DNA of 50,711 nt from Nanobdellota archaeon (GCA_002687775.1 NZBF01000016.1:1-50711), one strand, 5' to 3'. Shown: positions 15,399 through 24,731, counted from the stretch's first letter. Numbers and translations are program-made. Notes: a model not told the origin generated them from the letters alone.

Positions 15399-16670
15399 CT
15401 AACGTACAGATAAGAATTTTTCCATGACATGAATTTCCGCTCGTCTTGGATCTTTGTAAAAGATTTGTTCTGTGCCATAGGAACCATCAAGTTTGTAGAC
15501 ATCTCCCATACAGAAATCCCGAACTTGCCCAGTGTGAATTCCAGATTCATTGAGTATCTGTAGCAGAGATGGAACACCATTAAGTGTTGGATTAAAAACC
15601 CGCTTCTTGAATTCTTCCGACCTATATCCTTTCATAACAACACGTTGCTCGTTACAAATATCTGCAACTTTTTGGGCAATCGCATCCTCAGTAATTGCCG
15701 GGTGGCTATCTAAGTAAAGACCGATTGCTAATGCAACACTTCTATTTATTTCTGCAAAACTTACTTTTCTTACATCCATGGCCGCTTTTTTCTTGTCAGG
15801 TGAAAATAACCCACTGTGATACTTTCCATTTTTCACACAATTTTCCAAGACATTGATGTTGATCACGGAAGGAAGTAAGCCATCAAGTGAATATTTATTT
15901 GGAGCCTGAGCAACGACGTCACCTGGATATTCCTGAAAACGCAGATGCTCAGGCCACTCTTCCATTTTTGTTCCATGACGATCTTTAAGTCCCATTTTTT
16001 TGGACAAATGAGTACCAAGTTGCTTGACAAAAACAGGAACACCGTATGAATGGGCTTCCTCCACAACCTTTTCGATCCACTCCAACTCACAAGGACGATA
16101 TTTATATTTCCCAGTTTCATTACCACTTTCGCCACCTACAACAACCCATTCAATACCAGTATAATCAATACCTTCAACAGGACCAATTATCGGTTCAATG
16201 CTGAGCCAGTGAACTGCCGCGGGAACCAAAAATAATTCGTCAATACGGGAAGATCTTTCTTGGTTTTCTATTGAGACACCTAACCAGATATTATCATATC
16301 CCTTCTCCCAATCCTCTGGTAGACATTCTAACATACGTTCCGGACGTTTTGTAAGAATTTGCCAAATGTGTTTTTCTCCTTTCTTAGTTCTTGCTGCTTG
16401 AGTAACATCCCAGGCTTCCTCCCGCCAATCATCAGCTTTTTCATGGAAGAAATCACTCCAGCTACAAGTAAAAATGCGTCGCTTTTTCTTGGTCCATTTC
16501 ATTGCCTGGAAGAATGTTTGATCACTTGTCCTGACGACTTCGTAAGGATCATACGCGGTTCTACCCATGTCCCGATACATATAGCAAAATTTACATCCCT
16601 CGGAAATTTTATCACAACTCATCCAAAAGTTAACCGTGTCATCAGTCCATCCAATGGCAGAATCTTTCAT
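15399..16670 (-). CDS. DUF5131 (phage Gp37/Gp68-like) Fe-S protein with extra C-terminal domain
   Basis: A 423-aa protein. Residues 1 to about 260 match the DUF5131/Gp37-Gp68 family as I remember it: IGWTDDTVNFW, the Cys cluster CDKISEGCKFCYMY (C-x6-C-x2-C, radical-SAM-like), QILTKRPERM, WLGVSIENQ, WLSIEPIIGPV and VVVGGESGNE. The family has no proven reaction that I know of. Residues about 265-423 form an added helical domain (AINRSVALAIGLYLDSHPA, VKKRVFNPTLNGVPSLLQIL-like) that I do not recognise. The gene ends 6 nt from the structured element at 15392. Confidence 0.8.
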   Translation of the reverse strand: MKDSAIGWTDDTVNFWMSCDKISEGCKFCYMYRDMGRTAYDPYEVVRTSDQTFFQAMKWTKKKRRIFTCSWSDFFHEKADDWREEAWDVTQAARTKKGEKHIWQILTKRPERMLECLPEDWEKGYDNIWLGVSIENQERSSRIDELFLVPAAVHWLSIEPIIGPVEGIDYTGIEWVVVGGESGNETGKYKYRPCELEWIEKVVEEAHSYGVPVFVKQLGTHLSKKMGLKDRHGTKMEEWPEHLRFQEYPGDVVAQAPNKYSLDGLLPSVININVLENCVKNGKYHSGLFSPDKKKAAMDVRKVSFAEINRSVALAIGLYLDSHPAITEDAIAQKVADICNEQRVVMKGYRSEEFKKRVFNPTLNGVPSLLQILNESGIHTGQVRDFCMGDVYKLDGSYGTEQIFYKDPRRAEIHVMEKFLSVR

Positions 16671-16708
16671 AAGAAGTTGAGGATTTTATAGTATAAAAGC
16701 TTTATGTC

Positions 16709-17503
16709 TTAGAAAAACAATTTCTGCGCATTTTTCCAAATTTGATCCCTTGCCTCTTTCACTGGAATTTTCTTTAAATCAGCTATAATTTTTACACTTC
16801 CAACAACATTTGCTGGTTCATTAAGTGTTCTCGGTACCGGAGATAACCACGGTGCATCGGTTTCAGTAAGTAACTGTTTTATGTCAACAATTTGACTCAT
16901 CATCTGGAAATGTTCTAATCGAGTGACGTGTGCAGGAATCGAGAAGTAATAACCAAGGTCAGCCGCACGTTTGATTAATTTCTTATTTCCTTCAAAACAA
17001 TGCAGTTGCACTTTTTTCAAATTAGAAGATTCAAGTATATCTACGCAATCTTTCTCTGCTCGTCGCGAATGAATAACAATTGGTTTTTTCAATTTTTCAG
17101 TAAAATCAATTAATCGCTGCAAATTTTCTCTCTGCTTTTTTTGTTCACTTTCTTCCGTTGACCATTTGTAATCAAGTCCTACCTCGCCTATTCCAACTAT
17201 ATCTTTTTTATTCTTCTTCATAAATTCAAATTCTTTATCTAAATCAATAGGTTCAATTTGCCTCGTTAATCCTGTTTCATCCTCCGATTCAACTTTTCCT
17301 AATAGGTCAATTGGATAAGCACCTAAGCAAGCTTTCACAATGTCATACTTTTTAGCCATTGCAAGAACTTCTTCATTCGTAGGATGATTTACCCCAGAGC
17401 AGATAATTGCACCTACGCCAGCTTTCTTCGCATTTTTTATAATGTTGTCAAGTTTTCCTTCAAAGAGTTTATGCATTAAATGGGCGTGAGTGTCGATGTA
17501 CAT
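16709..17503 (-). CDS. TatD-family metal-dependent deoxyribonuclease/hydrolase
   Basis: A 264-aa TIM-barrel hydrolase with the full TatD metal set: DTHAHLMH (H-x-H), IGEVGLDYKW (Glu), IVIHSRRAEKD (His), VQLHCFEGN (His) and LTETDAPWLSPV (Asp). TatD proteins act as 3'-5' exonucleases or DNA-repair nucleases; related archaeal proteins are often left as amidohydrolases. It lies 1 nt from the ferredoxin gene on the same strand, so the two are cotranscribed. Confidence 0.92.
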   Translation of the reverse strand: MYIDTHAHLMHKLFEGKLDNIIKNAKKAGVGAIICSGVNHPTNEEVLAMAKKYDIVKACLGAYPIDLLGKVESEDETGLTRQIEPIDLDKEFEFMKKNKKDIVGIGEVGLDYKWSTEESEQKKQRENLQRLIDFTEKLKKPIVIHSRRAEKDCVDILESSNLKKVQLHCFEGNKKLIKRAADLGYYFSIPAHVTRLEHFQMMSQIVDIKQLLTETDAPWLSPVPRTLNEPANVVGSVKIIADLKKIPVKEARDQIWKNAQKLFF

Positions 17504-17504
17504 T

Positions 17505-17771
17505 TTATTTCACCATGTCTTCCGGATGGAATACTTTCCCATCTCTTTTGAGTAAGATCACACGAACTGGACAAGATTCAGCAGCCATTTTTTGTTGCTC
17601 TAATTCAGAATCTTCTATTTCCAAAGTATGAGTATCGCCGTCAATTGTTGCATCCTTTAATACAGCCTTTGCTTCATCATCCAAACTCCATCTATCCGGA
17701 TGTACAGCGACGCAACTTGATGCTCCAATACATTTCTCTCGATTATATTCAACGATTGTTTTTGACATCAT
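17505..17771 (-). CDS. Ferredoxin, three-cysteine single-cluster type
   Basis: An 88-aa small ferredoxin. The N-terminal KCIGASSCVAVHPDRW carries two Cys in a C-x5-C arrangement where a four-Cys protein would have CxxCxxC; the last ligand is Cys of ESCPV near residue 68. Only three conserved Cys are seen, so a [3Fe-4S] or a labile [4Fe-4S] cluster is likely. An acidic linker separates the halves. It starts with two ATGs in a row (17771, 17768); TATTTAAAC lies about 20 nt upstream. Electron partner unknown; cotranscribed with TatD. Confidence 0.85.
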   Translation of the reverse strand: MMSKTIVEYNREKCIGASSCVAVHPDRWSLDDEAKAVLKDATIDGDTHTLEIEDSELEQQKMAAESCPVRVILLKRDGKVFHPEDMVK

Positions 17772-17853
17772 ATGAGGAGTTTGGAATTGTTTAAATAGAT
17801 ATCGATGTAAGTAATTCCATAAGTCTTAAATACTTTATTTTATTCAAAATTTC

Positions 17854-18354
17854 ATGAGAAGTGTTGCTAATATTGCTGATAAACTGGTTGGACTAGAATT
17901 TACTGGACAATTTCAGAGATTGCCTCGATTTGTACAGGTTGCTGAAAGGGAAATGGATGAACTTAAAGAACAACATCCAGATATTTATCAGGAACGGTTA
18001 AGTCAACATGAGACTAATAATGGTCTCTTTGAAACCTGGATGAAAATAATGGATTATGATCAAGAAACTGGATTTTTTCTTGCAAAAGGGAATGATCATT
18101 TTGGTCAATCACGGATGGTTGGGAGAATGCAGTCAATGCCAAGTGGTGCTGAAATCGGATTTATGAAATTATATGGAACTGAATTTCGAGAAGATGCTGC
18201 CACACATATTCTTTTGCCAATGCGTGGTATTCAATATACCGGTACTATAAGTATTCCAGATGATAAAATTACTATAGGTGGGAATCATCAACCTGATAAT
18301 ATGCCAGCAAATTACCGTGGCTGGTGGCGATTGGATTCTGTAGAAACAGTTTAG
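17854..18354 (+). CDS. Hypothetical protein
   Basis: A 166-aa soluble protein that I do not recognise. The N-terminal half is helical (LPRFVQVAEREMDELKEQH), the second half beta-rich with many Gly/Met (SRMVGRMQSMPSGAEIGFM, THILLPMRGIQYTGTISIP). No catalytic motif, Cys pair or membrane helix. TATA-like TTAAATACTTTATTTTA lies about 25-30 nt before the ATG. Divergent from the ferredoxin/TatD pair. Confidence 0.55.
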   Translation: MRSVANIADKLVGLEFTGQFQRLPRFVQVAEREMDELKEQHPDIYQERLSQHETNNGLFETWMKIMDYDQETGFFLAKGNDHFGQSRMVGRMQSMPSGAEIGFMKLYGTEFREDAATHILLPMRGIQYTGTISIPDDKITIGGNHQPDNMPANYRGWWRLDSVETV

Positions 18355-18393
18355 TATCGAACATTTTTTATATTTACAAAGTAACCTTCTGCT

Positions 18394-20100
18394 ATGAAGA
18401 ATATTGAAGTGGCAAAATTGCTACGAGAAATTGGAGATATTCTAGAGTTAAAAGAGATTCCATTTAAACCACGTGCTTTCCACAAAGCAGCGCTAACTAT
18501 CGAGAGCATGAGTGATGACATTGAAGATTATTTCAAACAAGACAAGTTGCTTGACATTCCCTCTGTGGGGAAAGGTATCTCAAAACTCATTACTGAATTC
18601 TTTGAAACCGGTTCAATGAAAGAATTGAAAAAGTTGCGCAAAGAAGTTCCCATTGATTTAGAATCGTTAAATAAAGTACAGGGTTTAGGACCGAAGACGA
18701 TTAAATTACTGTACATGAAATTGAAAGTGAAGAATTTGGATGACTTGAAAAAAGCAGCAAAAAGAGGAAAAATTGAATCCATAAAGGGTTTAGGAAAAAA
18801 GTTTCAAGACAACCTTATTCATGAAATTGATGTGGTGAAAAGTAGACCAAATAGAATGTTGCTTGGACATGCGTATCCAATCGCTGATGAACTTAAAGAA
18901 CGTTTATCGCAATTGAAATCTGTGAAACAAGTTGAGATTGCTGGATCATTTCGAAGAGGAAGGGAAACAGTGGGAGACCTAGATATTCTAACCATTTCAA
19001 ATAATCAAAAAGAGGTTATGGATTTCTTTACTTCAATGAAAGATGTGAAAAAAGTTCTTGCAAAAGGTTCTACGAGAAGTTCCATTCGATTAGATAACGG
19101 ATTAGATGTTGACATACGAGTTGTGAAAGGTGATGCTTTTGGCGCTGCATTGATGTATTTCACTGGAAGCAAAATGCATAACATCCAATTGAGAAAAATT
19201 GCATTGAAGAAAGGGTTAACATTAAATGAATACGGATTAGCCGGATTGAAAGATAAGAAAAGAATAGGAGCAAGAAGTGAAGAGGTGGTGTACAAAAAAC
19301 TGGGCTTAAAATGGATTCCACCAGAATTACGCGAGAATGTCGGAGAAATTGAATTGGCACGAAGAAATAAACTTCCTCATTTAGTTGAACTGAAAGATGT
19401 CAAAGGAGATTTCCAAATACAGACAAATTGGAGTGATGGTGCTCACAGCATTCCAGAGATGGTTGAGAAAGCTGAATCTCTCGGTTGGAAACATTTGACC
19501 ATTACCGATCACGTTGGTAACATTGGTGTAGCCAATCCACTTGATAGAAAAAGATTATTAAAACAAATCAAAGAAATTGAAAAATTAAATAAATCCTCAT
19601 CAATCAAAATATTTGCAGGAGCTGAAGTTGACATTTTAAAAAATGGTAAATTAGCAATGGATAAAGATGTGTTAAAGAAATTAGACGTGGTCTTAGGAAG
19701 TATTCATTCTGCATTTAAGATGTCTGAGAAAGAGATGACCAACCGAGTCATCTCAGCAATGGAGAATTATCCATTCCATATTTTTGCTCATCCAACAGCG
19801 AGAAGAATTAACGTACGTGAACCAGTTGCATTGAACATGGAGAAAATTGCTGATGTATGTAAAGAAAGAAACATTTTCTTAGAAATCAACGGACAACCGG
19901 GAAGAATGGATTTACATGCTACTCATGTTCGCATGGCAAAGCAAAGGAAATGTCATTTTTCAATTGGATCCGACGCTCATTCTAAAGAAGAATTGGAATT
20001 GGTGAAATACGGTGTCATTACTGCAAGAAGAGGAGGATTGGAAAAGAAAGATATTTTGAATTGCTGGAATTTGAAAAAGATTGAAAAGTCGTTCAATTAA
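18394..20100 (+). CDS. polX: DNA polymerase X family protein with C-terminal PHP domain
   Basis: A 568-aa PolX: an 8-kDa-like HhH region (VGKGISKLITEFFETG; VQGLGPKTIKLLYMKL; IKGLGKKFQDNL), the nucleotidyltransferase palm with AGSFRRGRETVGDLDIL (GS and D-x-D), a thumb (ALMYFTGSKMHNIQLR; LNEYGL), then a PHP phosphoesterase domain from about residue 335. PHP ligands are visible in TITDHVGN, GAEVDIL, GSIHSAF, FAHPTARR and IGSDAHSKE. The first PHP motif, normally H-x-H before WSDG, reads QIQTNWSDG, so two His are missing. The protein fills gaps in base-excision repair; its PHP nuclease may be weakened. Overlaps the convergent PBP gene by 4 nt. Confidence 0.95.
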   Translation: MKNIEVAKLLREIGDILELKEIPFKPRAFHKAALTIESMSDDIEDYFKQDKLLDIPSVGKGISKLITEFFETGSMKELKKLRKEVPIDLESLNKVQGLGPKTIKLLYMKLKVKNLDDLKKAAKRGKIESIKGLGKKFQDNLIHEIDVVKSRPNRMLLGHAYPIADELKERLSQLKSVKQVEIAGSFRRGRETVGDLDILTISNNQKEVMDFFTSMKDVKKVLAKGSTRSSIRLDNGLDVDIRVVKGDAFGAALMYFTGSKMHNIQLRKIALKKGLTLNEYGLAGLKDKKRIGARSEEVVYKKLGLKWIPPELRENVGEIELARRNKLPHLVELKDVKGDFQIQTNWSDGAHSIPEMVEKAESLGWKHLTITDHVGNIGVANPLDRKRLLKQIKEIEKLNKSSSIKIFAGAEVDILKNGKLAMDKDVLKKLDVVLGSIHSAFKMSEKEMTNRVISAMENYPFHIFAHPTARRINVREPVALNMEKIADVCKERNIFLEINGQPGRMDLHATHVRMAKQRKCHFSIGSDAHSKEELELVKYGVITARRGGLEKKDILNCWNLKKIEKSFN

Positions 20101-22559
20101 TACTTCCTTGCCATTTTTCTGAATTTCTCGTTACCACTCCATCTTACGTTATCAAAGGCGCGTTCAGCGATAGATTCATAATTCCATTTTTGGCGAGAAT
20201 TCTGACGATCTTCAGAACTCCATCCCCACCTGCCCAGTAAACCCGAATACAATCTATCCTCATATAATTCGGATAATTCATGTGCGGCCATTCCTCTTAC
20301 TAACTCAAAGAAAGTATTTCCGTTTTGGTCTGCTTCATAAAATCCACGGCATGCAGTGGCATCCGTCAGTGCAGTTTGTAGAGCGTCTGCATTATTTGCC
20401 TCTCTCAATCCTCTGTACTCAGAGGCAAGTCCATCAAGATTTGTTGTTTCATAGAATGTCTCACGGCATTGCTCCCTCTCTTGTTCCTCAGCGAAATCGG
20501 CAGCTTCATCAACAGTAAGACCTGGAGTTCGTCGTGAAAATCTTTTAATAAATTCCTTCATGATAGGTCCCAAGACGGTTGAAGCATACGCATTCCGTCC
20601 AAGACTTCTCTTTCTTCCCTTAGGCACGGCTAACATTGCTACAGAGTATGTGTCGTGATTATTGACCCTGGGCATGAAATAACCAGCAAGGAATAAATGA
20701 GTTGCTTTGCTTGCAGTTCCGGTCTTAATACCTATGTAGACATTTTGACTTGGCGCGTAATTTTGACCTATTTTTCCTAATGCTGTTTTTACTTCCCTCA
20801 CTGTCGATGAGCTAAATACCTGTGATACTTGTTCTTCCAAATTGAGTTCTACATCACCAACTTTGAATGAGTTGATAACACTTGGCTGCTGATAATTTCC
20901 TGTGGCTAGCGCAGCATACGCACTGGCTAAATCTGTAGGTGAACCACCGCGAGCACCCAAAGCAACAGCAGGCCCAAGCTTCGCTGCTTCTAAGAAGGAT
21001 TCCCTATCAAAGCCAAGCTTACCCATATAATCAGCAAATCCCTCAACACCAATTTTTGCCTTAATTTTCTTATACAATTTTGTGTATATTCGATTATTGG
21101 AATTTTTTAAAGCTTGCTCAAGTGTCATTTCCCTTCCCTGAATTCTATCATGATTACGAGGGCACCAATCACGGAGATCTTCACAAGTATCATTAAACGT
21201 TGAATATCTGCTCACTATTCGCTCTTGAATCCCAATGGCTAGCAGAATAGTTTTCATTGTTGACGCGAGACCTTCATTCGGCCTGGTTGCGTAATTAAAG
21301 TTTGACCAAACTTTATTATTTCTTTGACCAAGTACGGCTACAATGTCCCCATTTTGATTCACAATCGTACCACCATATTGGGCAGTCTTATGCTTGAATC
21401 CTTTGGTAACTGACTTCTGGAAATCACGCGTCATCCTCATTGAGGCTGTTAACTCGGCTTCAAAACCAAACGGTGGATTAGGATCAGTGACTATTTTCAC
21501 AAGGTCGATATCTTTCTCTTTCATCTCTGCATAAAACGTTCCAAGAGCTGAGGGAAGTTTCTGTTTGTTTGGTACTTGTTCCATAATATCAACTGATCTC
21601 CATTTACCCAGCTCATCCCTTTTTGCCTTGCTGATTACTCCACGTTTGTATAACGTTGTAATGACTTCTCCCTGAGCATGCCACAATTTTGTAAAATTTT
21701 CATCATTGGTTGGATTTGTAGCTGGGTTTCTCGGTAACAAGGATAAGAACAGTGCTTGAGGTGGACTTAGTTGACTAACATGTTTACCAAAATAATTTTT
21801 CGCGGCCATGCCAATGCCATAATTACCGTTTCCGAAATATGTCATATTGAGGTAAGTGGCAAATATTTCATCTTTCGCATGTTCACCATATTTCTCAGCA
21901 AATTTCCCTTCAATGGCTGTAGCGTATGCCATCTCCTTCAATTTCTGTACGACACCATCATATCCACCACGAAGAGGCATTTTTCCCTGTTGAGCCATGA
22001 CCATCTTTGCTAGTTGCTCGGTGATGCCACTTCCTGCAGTGCGCAGTTTTCCCTGCTCCAAATTGATTTTTGTTGCTCGAACCTTTCCCCAAAGATTAAT
22101 TCCATGATGATTTTTGAAATCTTGATCTTCTTTTACTAAGAAGGCCCATTGCACGTGATCAGGAATGTCTTCTTTTCTTACATAAATTCTACTAACTCTA
22201 TCTACCAGTGTTACTCCGTCACTTGACTTTATTGTAACACGATTATCACGGACAAAAGGAAAGTGGTCAAAAATTGACAAATCAGGAAAATCCCCCTCAG
22301 AAACTCTTTGTGGATTTTCGGCATTAGTAACTTTTGCAGTAAACTGAGAATATTCATTGTAATCCTGCCATAATCGGCCTTGCGTTTGATTAGTAGCTTC
22401 AGAGGAAACATACTCAGCAACTTTCTGCTGCAAAATACCAGTTTCTTTTTCAACTTTGTATGCGCCATACGCTAATGCTACTGCGACTCCAGCGGCTGCT
22501 ATCGGATAGACAATTCCACGTCGAATCCAATTATTCCTCCAAAGAGTTTTTAATGACAT
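20097..22559 (-). CDS. Bifunctional penicillin-binding protein (GT51 transglycosylase + transpeptidase)
   Basis: An 820-aa bacterial class A PBP-like protein, unexpected in an archaeon. It has one N-terminal membrane helix (IVYPIAAAGVAVALAYGAYK), then GT51 with KEDQDFKNHHGINLWG (catalytic Glu), GSGITEQLAKM, and EIFATYLNMTYFGNGNYGI; then a transpeptidase with SxxK (STMK), SxN (NSNNRIY) and KTGTAS. All three active-site boxes are intact. The family polymerises lipid II and crosslinks peptidoglycan outside the membrane. ATG 22559 is used; a GTG at 22580 adds 7 residues. Archaeal genes on both sides argue against contamination. No other wall gene is in the window. Confidence 0.9.
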   Translation of the reverse strand: MSLKTLWRNNWIRRGIVYPIAAAGVAVALAYGAYKVEKETGILQQKVAEYVSSEATNQTQGRLWQDYNEYSQFTAKVTNAENPQRVSEGDFPDLSIFDHFPFVRDNRVTIKSSDGVTLVDRVSRIYVRKEDIPDHVQWAFLVKEDQDFKNHHGINLWGKVRATKINLEQGKLRTAGSGITEQLAKMVMAQQGKMPLRGGYDGVVQKLKEMAYATAIEGKFAEKYGEHAKDEIFATYLNMTYFGNGNYGIGMAAKNYFGKHVSQLSPPQALFLSLLPRNPATNPTNDENFTKLWHAQGEVITTLYKRGVISKAKRDELGKWRSVDIMEQVPNKQKLPSALGTFYAEMKEKDIDLVKIVTDPNPPFGFEAELTASMRMTRDFQKSVTKGFKHKTAQYGGTIVNQNGDIVAVLGQRNNKVWSNFNYATRPNEGLASTMKTILLAIGIQERIVSRYSTFNDTCEDLRDWCPRNHDRIQGREMTLEQALKNSNNRIYTKLYKKIKAKIGVEGFADYMGKLGFDRESFLEAAKLGPAVALGARGGSPTDLASAYAALATGNYQQPSVINSFKVGDVELNLEEQVSQVFSSSTVREVKTALGKIGQNYAPSQNVYIGIKTGTASKATHLFLAGYFMPRVNNHDTYSVAMLAVPKGRKRSLGRNAYASTVLGPIMKEFIKRFSRRTPGLTVDEAADFAEEQEREQCRETFYETTNLDGLASEYRGLREANNADALQTALTDATACRGFYEADQNGNTFFELVRGMAAHELSELYEDRLYSGLLGRWGWSSEDRQNSRQKWNYESIAERAFDNVRWSGNEKFRKMARKY

Positions 22560-22653
22560 TGTAATATACCTATTCAACACTCTATTTATTGTGTTTCTTT
22601 AAAAGAATTTACTCTAGAAAATACATAGTAATAGTGCTTAAGAAATATAAGAT

Positions 22654-22881
22654 TTACGACATTCCGTCCTGAAAGTCAACAGCACAATCTCTGGAGCAGA
22701 ACCCAAACTTTTCTCCGTCCACCGTTCGCTGGACAGGTTCGCCTTTTACAAACTCGCCACATTCAGAGCATTCGTTGATTTCTTCTTCTTCGTCATAGCC
22801 TCGCATAAATGCTTGGTCAATTGCATCTTCGGGTGCTTCCTCACTTGTTTGATCTTCTTCCATTACCTTCGAAAACCACAT
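22654..22881 (-). CDS. Small acidic zinc-finger protein
   Basis: A 75-aa protein with an acidic N-terminal half (EEDQTSEEAPEDAIDQAF) and one Zn-finger: ECSECGEF, then FCSRDCAV (C-x2-C...C-x3-C). This spacing resembles TRASH/YHS-type treble-clef fingers that bind metals or proteins. No partner is evident. TATA-like GTATATACAATAA is at about 22900. A later ATG at 22863 is also possible. Confidence 0.7.
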   Translation of the reverse strand: MWFSKVMEEDQTSEEAPEDAIDQAFMRGYDEEEEINECSECGEFVKGEPVQRTVDGEKFGFCSRDCAVDFQDGMS

Positions 22882-22940
22882 AGTCTATTTTTAAAATTAT
22901 TGTATATACATCCTATGTTTTTGAGACCATAGGAATATAC

Positions 22941-24062
22941 CTATTCCAACTTCTTCAAAATTCGCTTTATCTTGTTAATCGATCGTTCCCAAGAGAAAGA
23001 ATACGCAACTGTTCTTCTTGCTTGCTTACCTAATTTACGCCGTAATATTTCATCTTTGTATAATTTTTCCAATTTCAATGAGAGGATAGCTGGGTTGTCT
23101 CTTGGGAAAAAAAGACCATTAAAATTTCTGGAAATGTATTCCTTCATCATACCAACTTGCGTAACAACAACAGGTAAACCAGTTGACATGGCTTCCAAAG
23201 TTGCCAGTGACGTTGTTTCAGTTAAACTGGGCATCACAAAAATATCCATGGTTTTAAGATAATCTTGCACATTATCAACGAAACCAGTTATTTTGATATG
23301 TTCATAATTGGTGTAATGTTTTGTGTCACCATCACCTACTAATAAGAGTAGTTTATTGGGCACGTCTATTCTTGCGAAGGCGTCAACTAGAACGTCAACA
23401 TTCTTTTCTTTTGAAATTCTTCCAACATAGCCAACGACAAATGTTCCTTGTTTAATTTTTAGTTTCTGTTTCATCGCTTCTTTATTTTTCTCCGGTGAAA
23501 AGCGGTTAATATCTACGCCAAGACGAGCTATTTGCATTGGAGTGGATATGCCTGATTTTTTTAAATCACGTTGTAAACCTCTGTAGGGTACTAATACGAG
23601 ATCGCACAGATTAAATAACCAAATGGAAACTCTCTTGATAATGCCGTGGAAAAGTTTGTTTATTAATGGCGGTAAGAATTTTTCATAGAGTTCCCAAGTA
23701 ATAACATGAACATAAGTGACTGTTTTCTTTTTCAGTATCCTACCATAATACATCGCAAGATAACTAATAAGGGCTGGTCCTTGCACAAAAATAATATCAT
23801 TTTCTCTAATCGCTTCCCTTATTTTTTTAACATTCTTCCACGATAATTTCATGACATGATAACCAGAGAGTTTAATGAATCGAGAATTGTCTAGAAATGT
23901 TATCTTTTCAACATCCACCCTATGTTTTCTTTTCCCATAATTTGGAACAAGCAAAGATACAGCGAAATCTTTAGCACGTGGAATGAACTCTTCAATGAAT
24001 CGAAGTGTTCCATCTACTTTAGGATGATAGGTGTCCGCAACTAGCAAAATTTTTGGTCTCAC
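22941..24062 (-). CDS. GT4-family glycosyltransferase
   Basis: A 373-aa GT-B glycosyltransferase. The N-terminal acceptor domain starts ILLVADTYHPKVDGTLRFIEE; the donor domain has VVGYVGRISKEKNVDVLVDA, LLLVGDGDTKHY, VDNVQDYLKTMDIFVMPSLTETTSL and the GT4 E-x7-E site (TETTSLATLEAMSTG). It overlaps a PIG-L-type deacetylase gene upstream on the same strand by 4 nt. A GT4 next to a LmbE/PIG-L deacetylase is the core of pathways such as MshA/MshB or BshA/BshB thiol synthesis and of GlcNAc-lipid synthesis; which applies here is open. Confidence 0.9.
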   Translation of the reverse strand: MRPKILLVADTYHPKVDGTLRFIEEFIPRAKDFAVSLLVPNYGKRKHRVDVEKITFLDNSRFIKLSGYHVMKLSWKNVKKIREAIRENDIIFVQGPALISYLAMYYGRILKKKTVTYVHVITWELYEKFLPPLINKLFHGIIKRVSIWLFNLCDLVLVPYRGLQRDLKKSGISTPMQIARLGVDINRFSPEKNKEAMKQKLKIKQGTFVVGYVGRISKEKNVDVLVDAFARIDVPNKLLLLVGDGDTKHYTNYEHIKITGFVDNVQDYLKTMDIFVMPSLTETTSLATLEAMSTGLPVVVTQVGMMKEYISRNFNGLFFPRDNPAILSLKLEKLYKDEILRRKLGKQARRTVAYSFSWERSINKIKRILKKLE

Positions 24063-24712
24063 TTTATCTTATAAAACTCCTCACCCATTTTCTTCTTAAT
24101 CTTTAATCCTGCTTTCAAATTTCTAAATAACGTCTGCAAAGAGAGTGGTAAAATAGCTTGATACTGACTACGGAAAAGTTTTAATGCCTGCAATTTTTTC
24201 TTAAATGTTGATGAAATGTCCACATACATTTTTGGAACATCCAACGTTTTCATTGAAACAGGATTCCAAATTGAATAAATGTAGACATCCGGTTTCTTCT
24301 TCAACAAATCGAAAACATCCAGGGTCAATAAATGTGTTGCTCTATGATCAGGATGTGGATCCTCATCAGAATGAGTAAATATTTTCGAGGGTTTCTCAGT
24401 AATAACAATTTCTTTTATTTTCTTAATAAGTCTTTTTCGTTTTGCTTCCTCTTTAAAATCAAACTCTTTCAAGTTAAAGAAAGTTGTAGTGCATCCCAGT
24501 ACTTCACTTGCTTTGAACGCTTCCTCACTTCTAAACTTTTTGGTAACATTATCTTTCATCCACGGATGTGATTTCTCACCGTAGGACATGACAAACACAA
24601 GAACTTTTTTTCCCTCTTCAGAGTATTTAGCAATCGTCCCACCAGCACCAATGACAAAATCGTCTGAGTGTGCACTAAAGATAATTACTGTTTCCCTCTT
24701 TTTCATAATCAT
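24059..24712 (-). CDS. PIG-L/LmbE-family N-deacetylase
   Basis: A 217-aa Zn-dependent deacetylase. Metal ligands are in FSAHSDDFVIGAGGTIAKY (AHxDD; about residues 13-31) and the downstream HPDHRATH (about residue 122). The family removes N-acetyl groups from GlcNAc-linked substrates. It heads a two-gene operon with the GT4 glycosyltransferase (4-nt overlap), so the likely substrate is the GlcNAc conjugate that enzyme makes. The start could be the ATG at 24712 or 24706. Confidence 0.9.
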   Translation of the reverse strand: MIMKKRETVIIFSAHSDDFVIGAGGTIAKYSEEGKKVLVFVMSYGEKSHPWMKDNVTKKFRSEEAFKASEVLGCTTTFFNLKEFDFKEEAKRKRLIKKIKEIVITEKPSKIFTHSDEDPHPDHRATHLLTLDVFDLLKKKPDVYIYSIWNPVSMKTLDVPKMYVDISSTFKKKLQALKLFRSQYQAILPLSLQTLFRNLKAGLKIKKKMGEEFYKIK

Positions 24713-24731
24713 AGAAATATTTTGAAGTTAA

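Noticed and set aside
20097..22559. PBP gene as bacterial contamination
   Set aside because: Archaeal PolX overlaps its end and archaeal-type promoters and genes continue on both sides, so an assembly junction is not suggested, though it cannot be excluded without reads.
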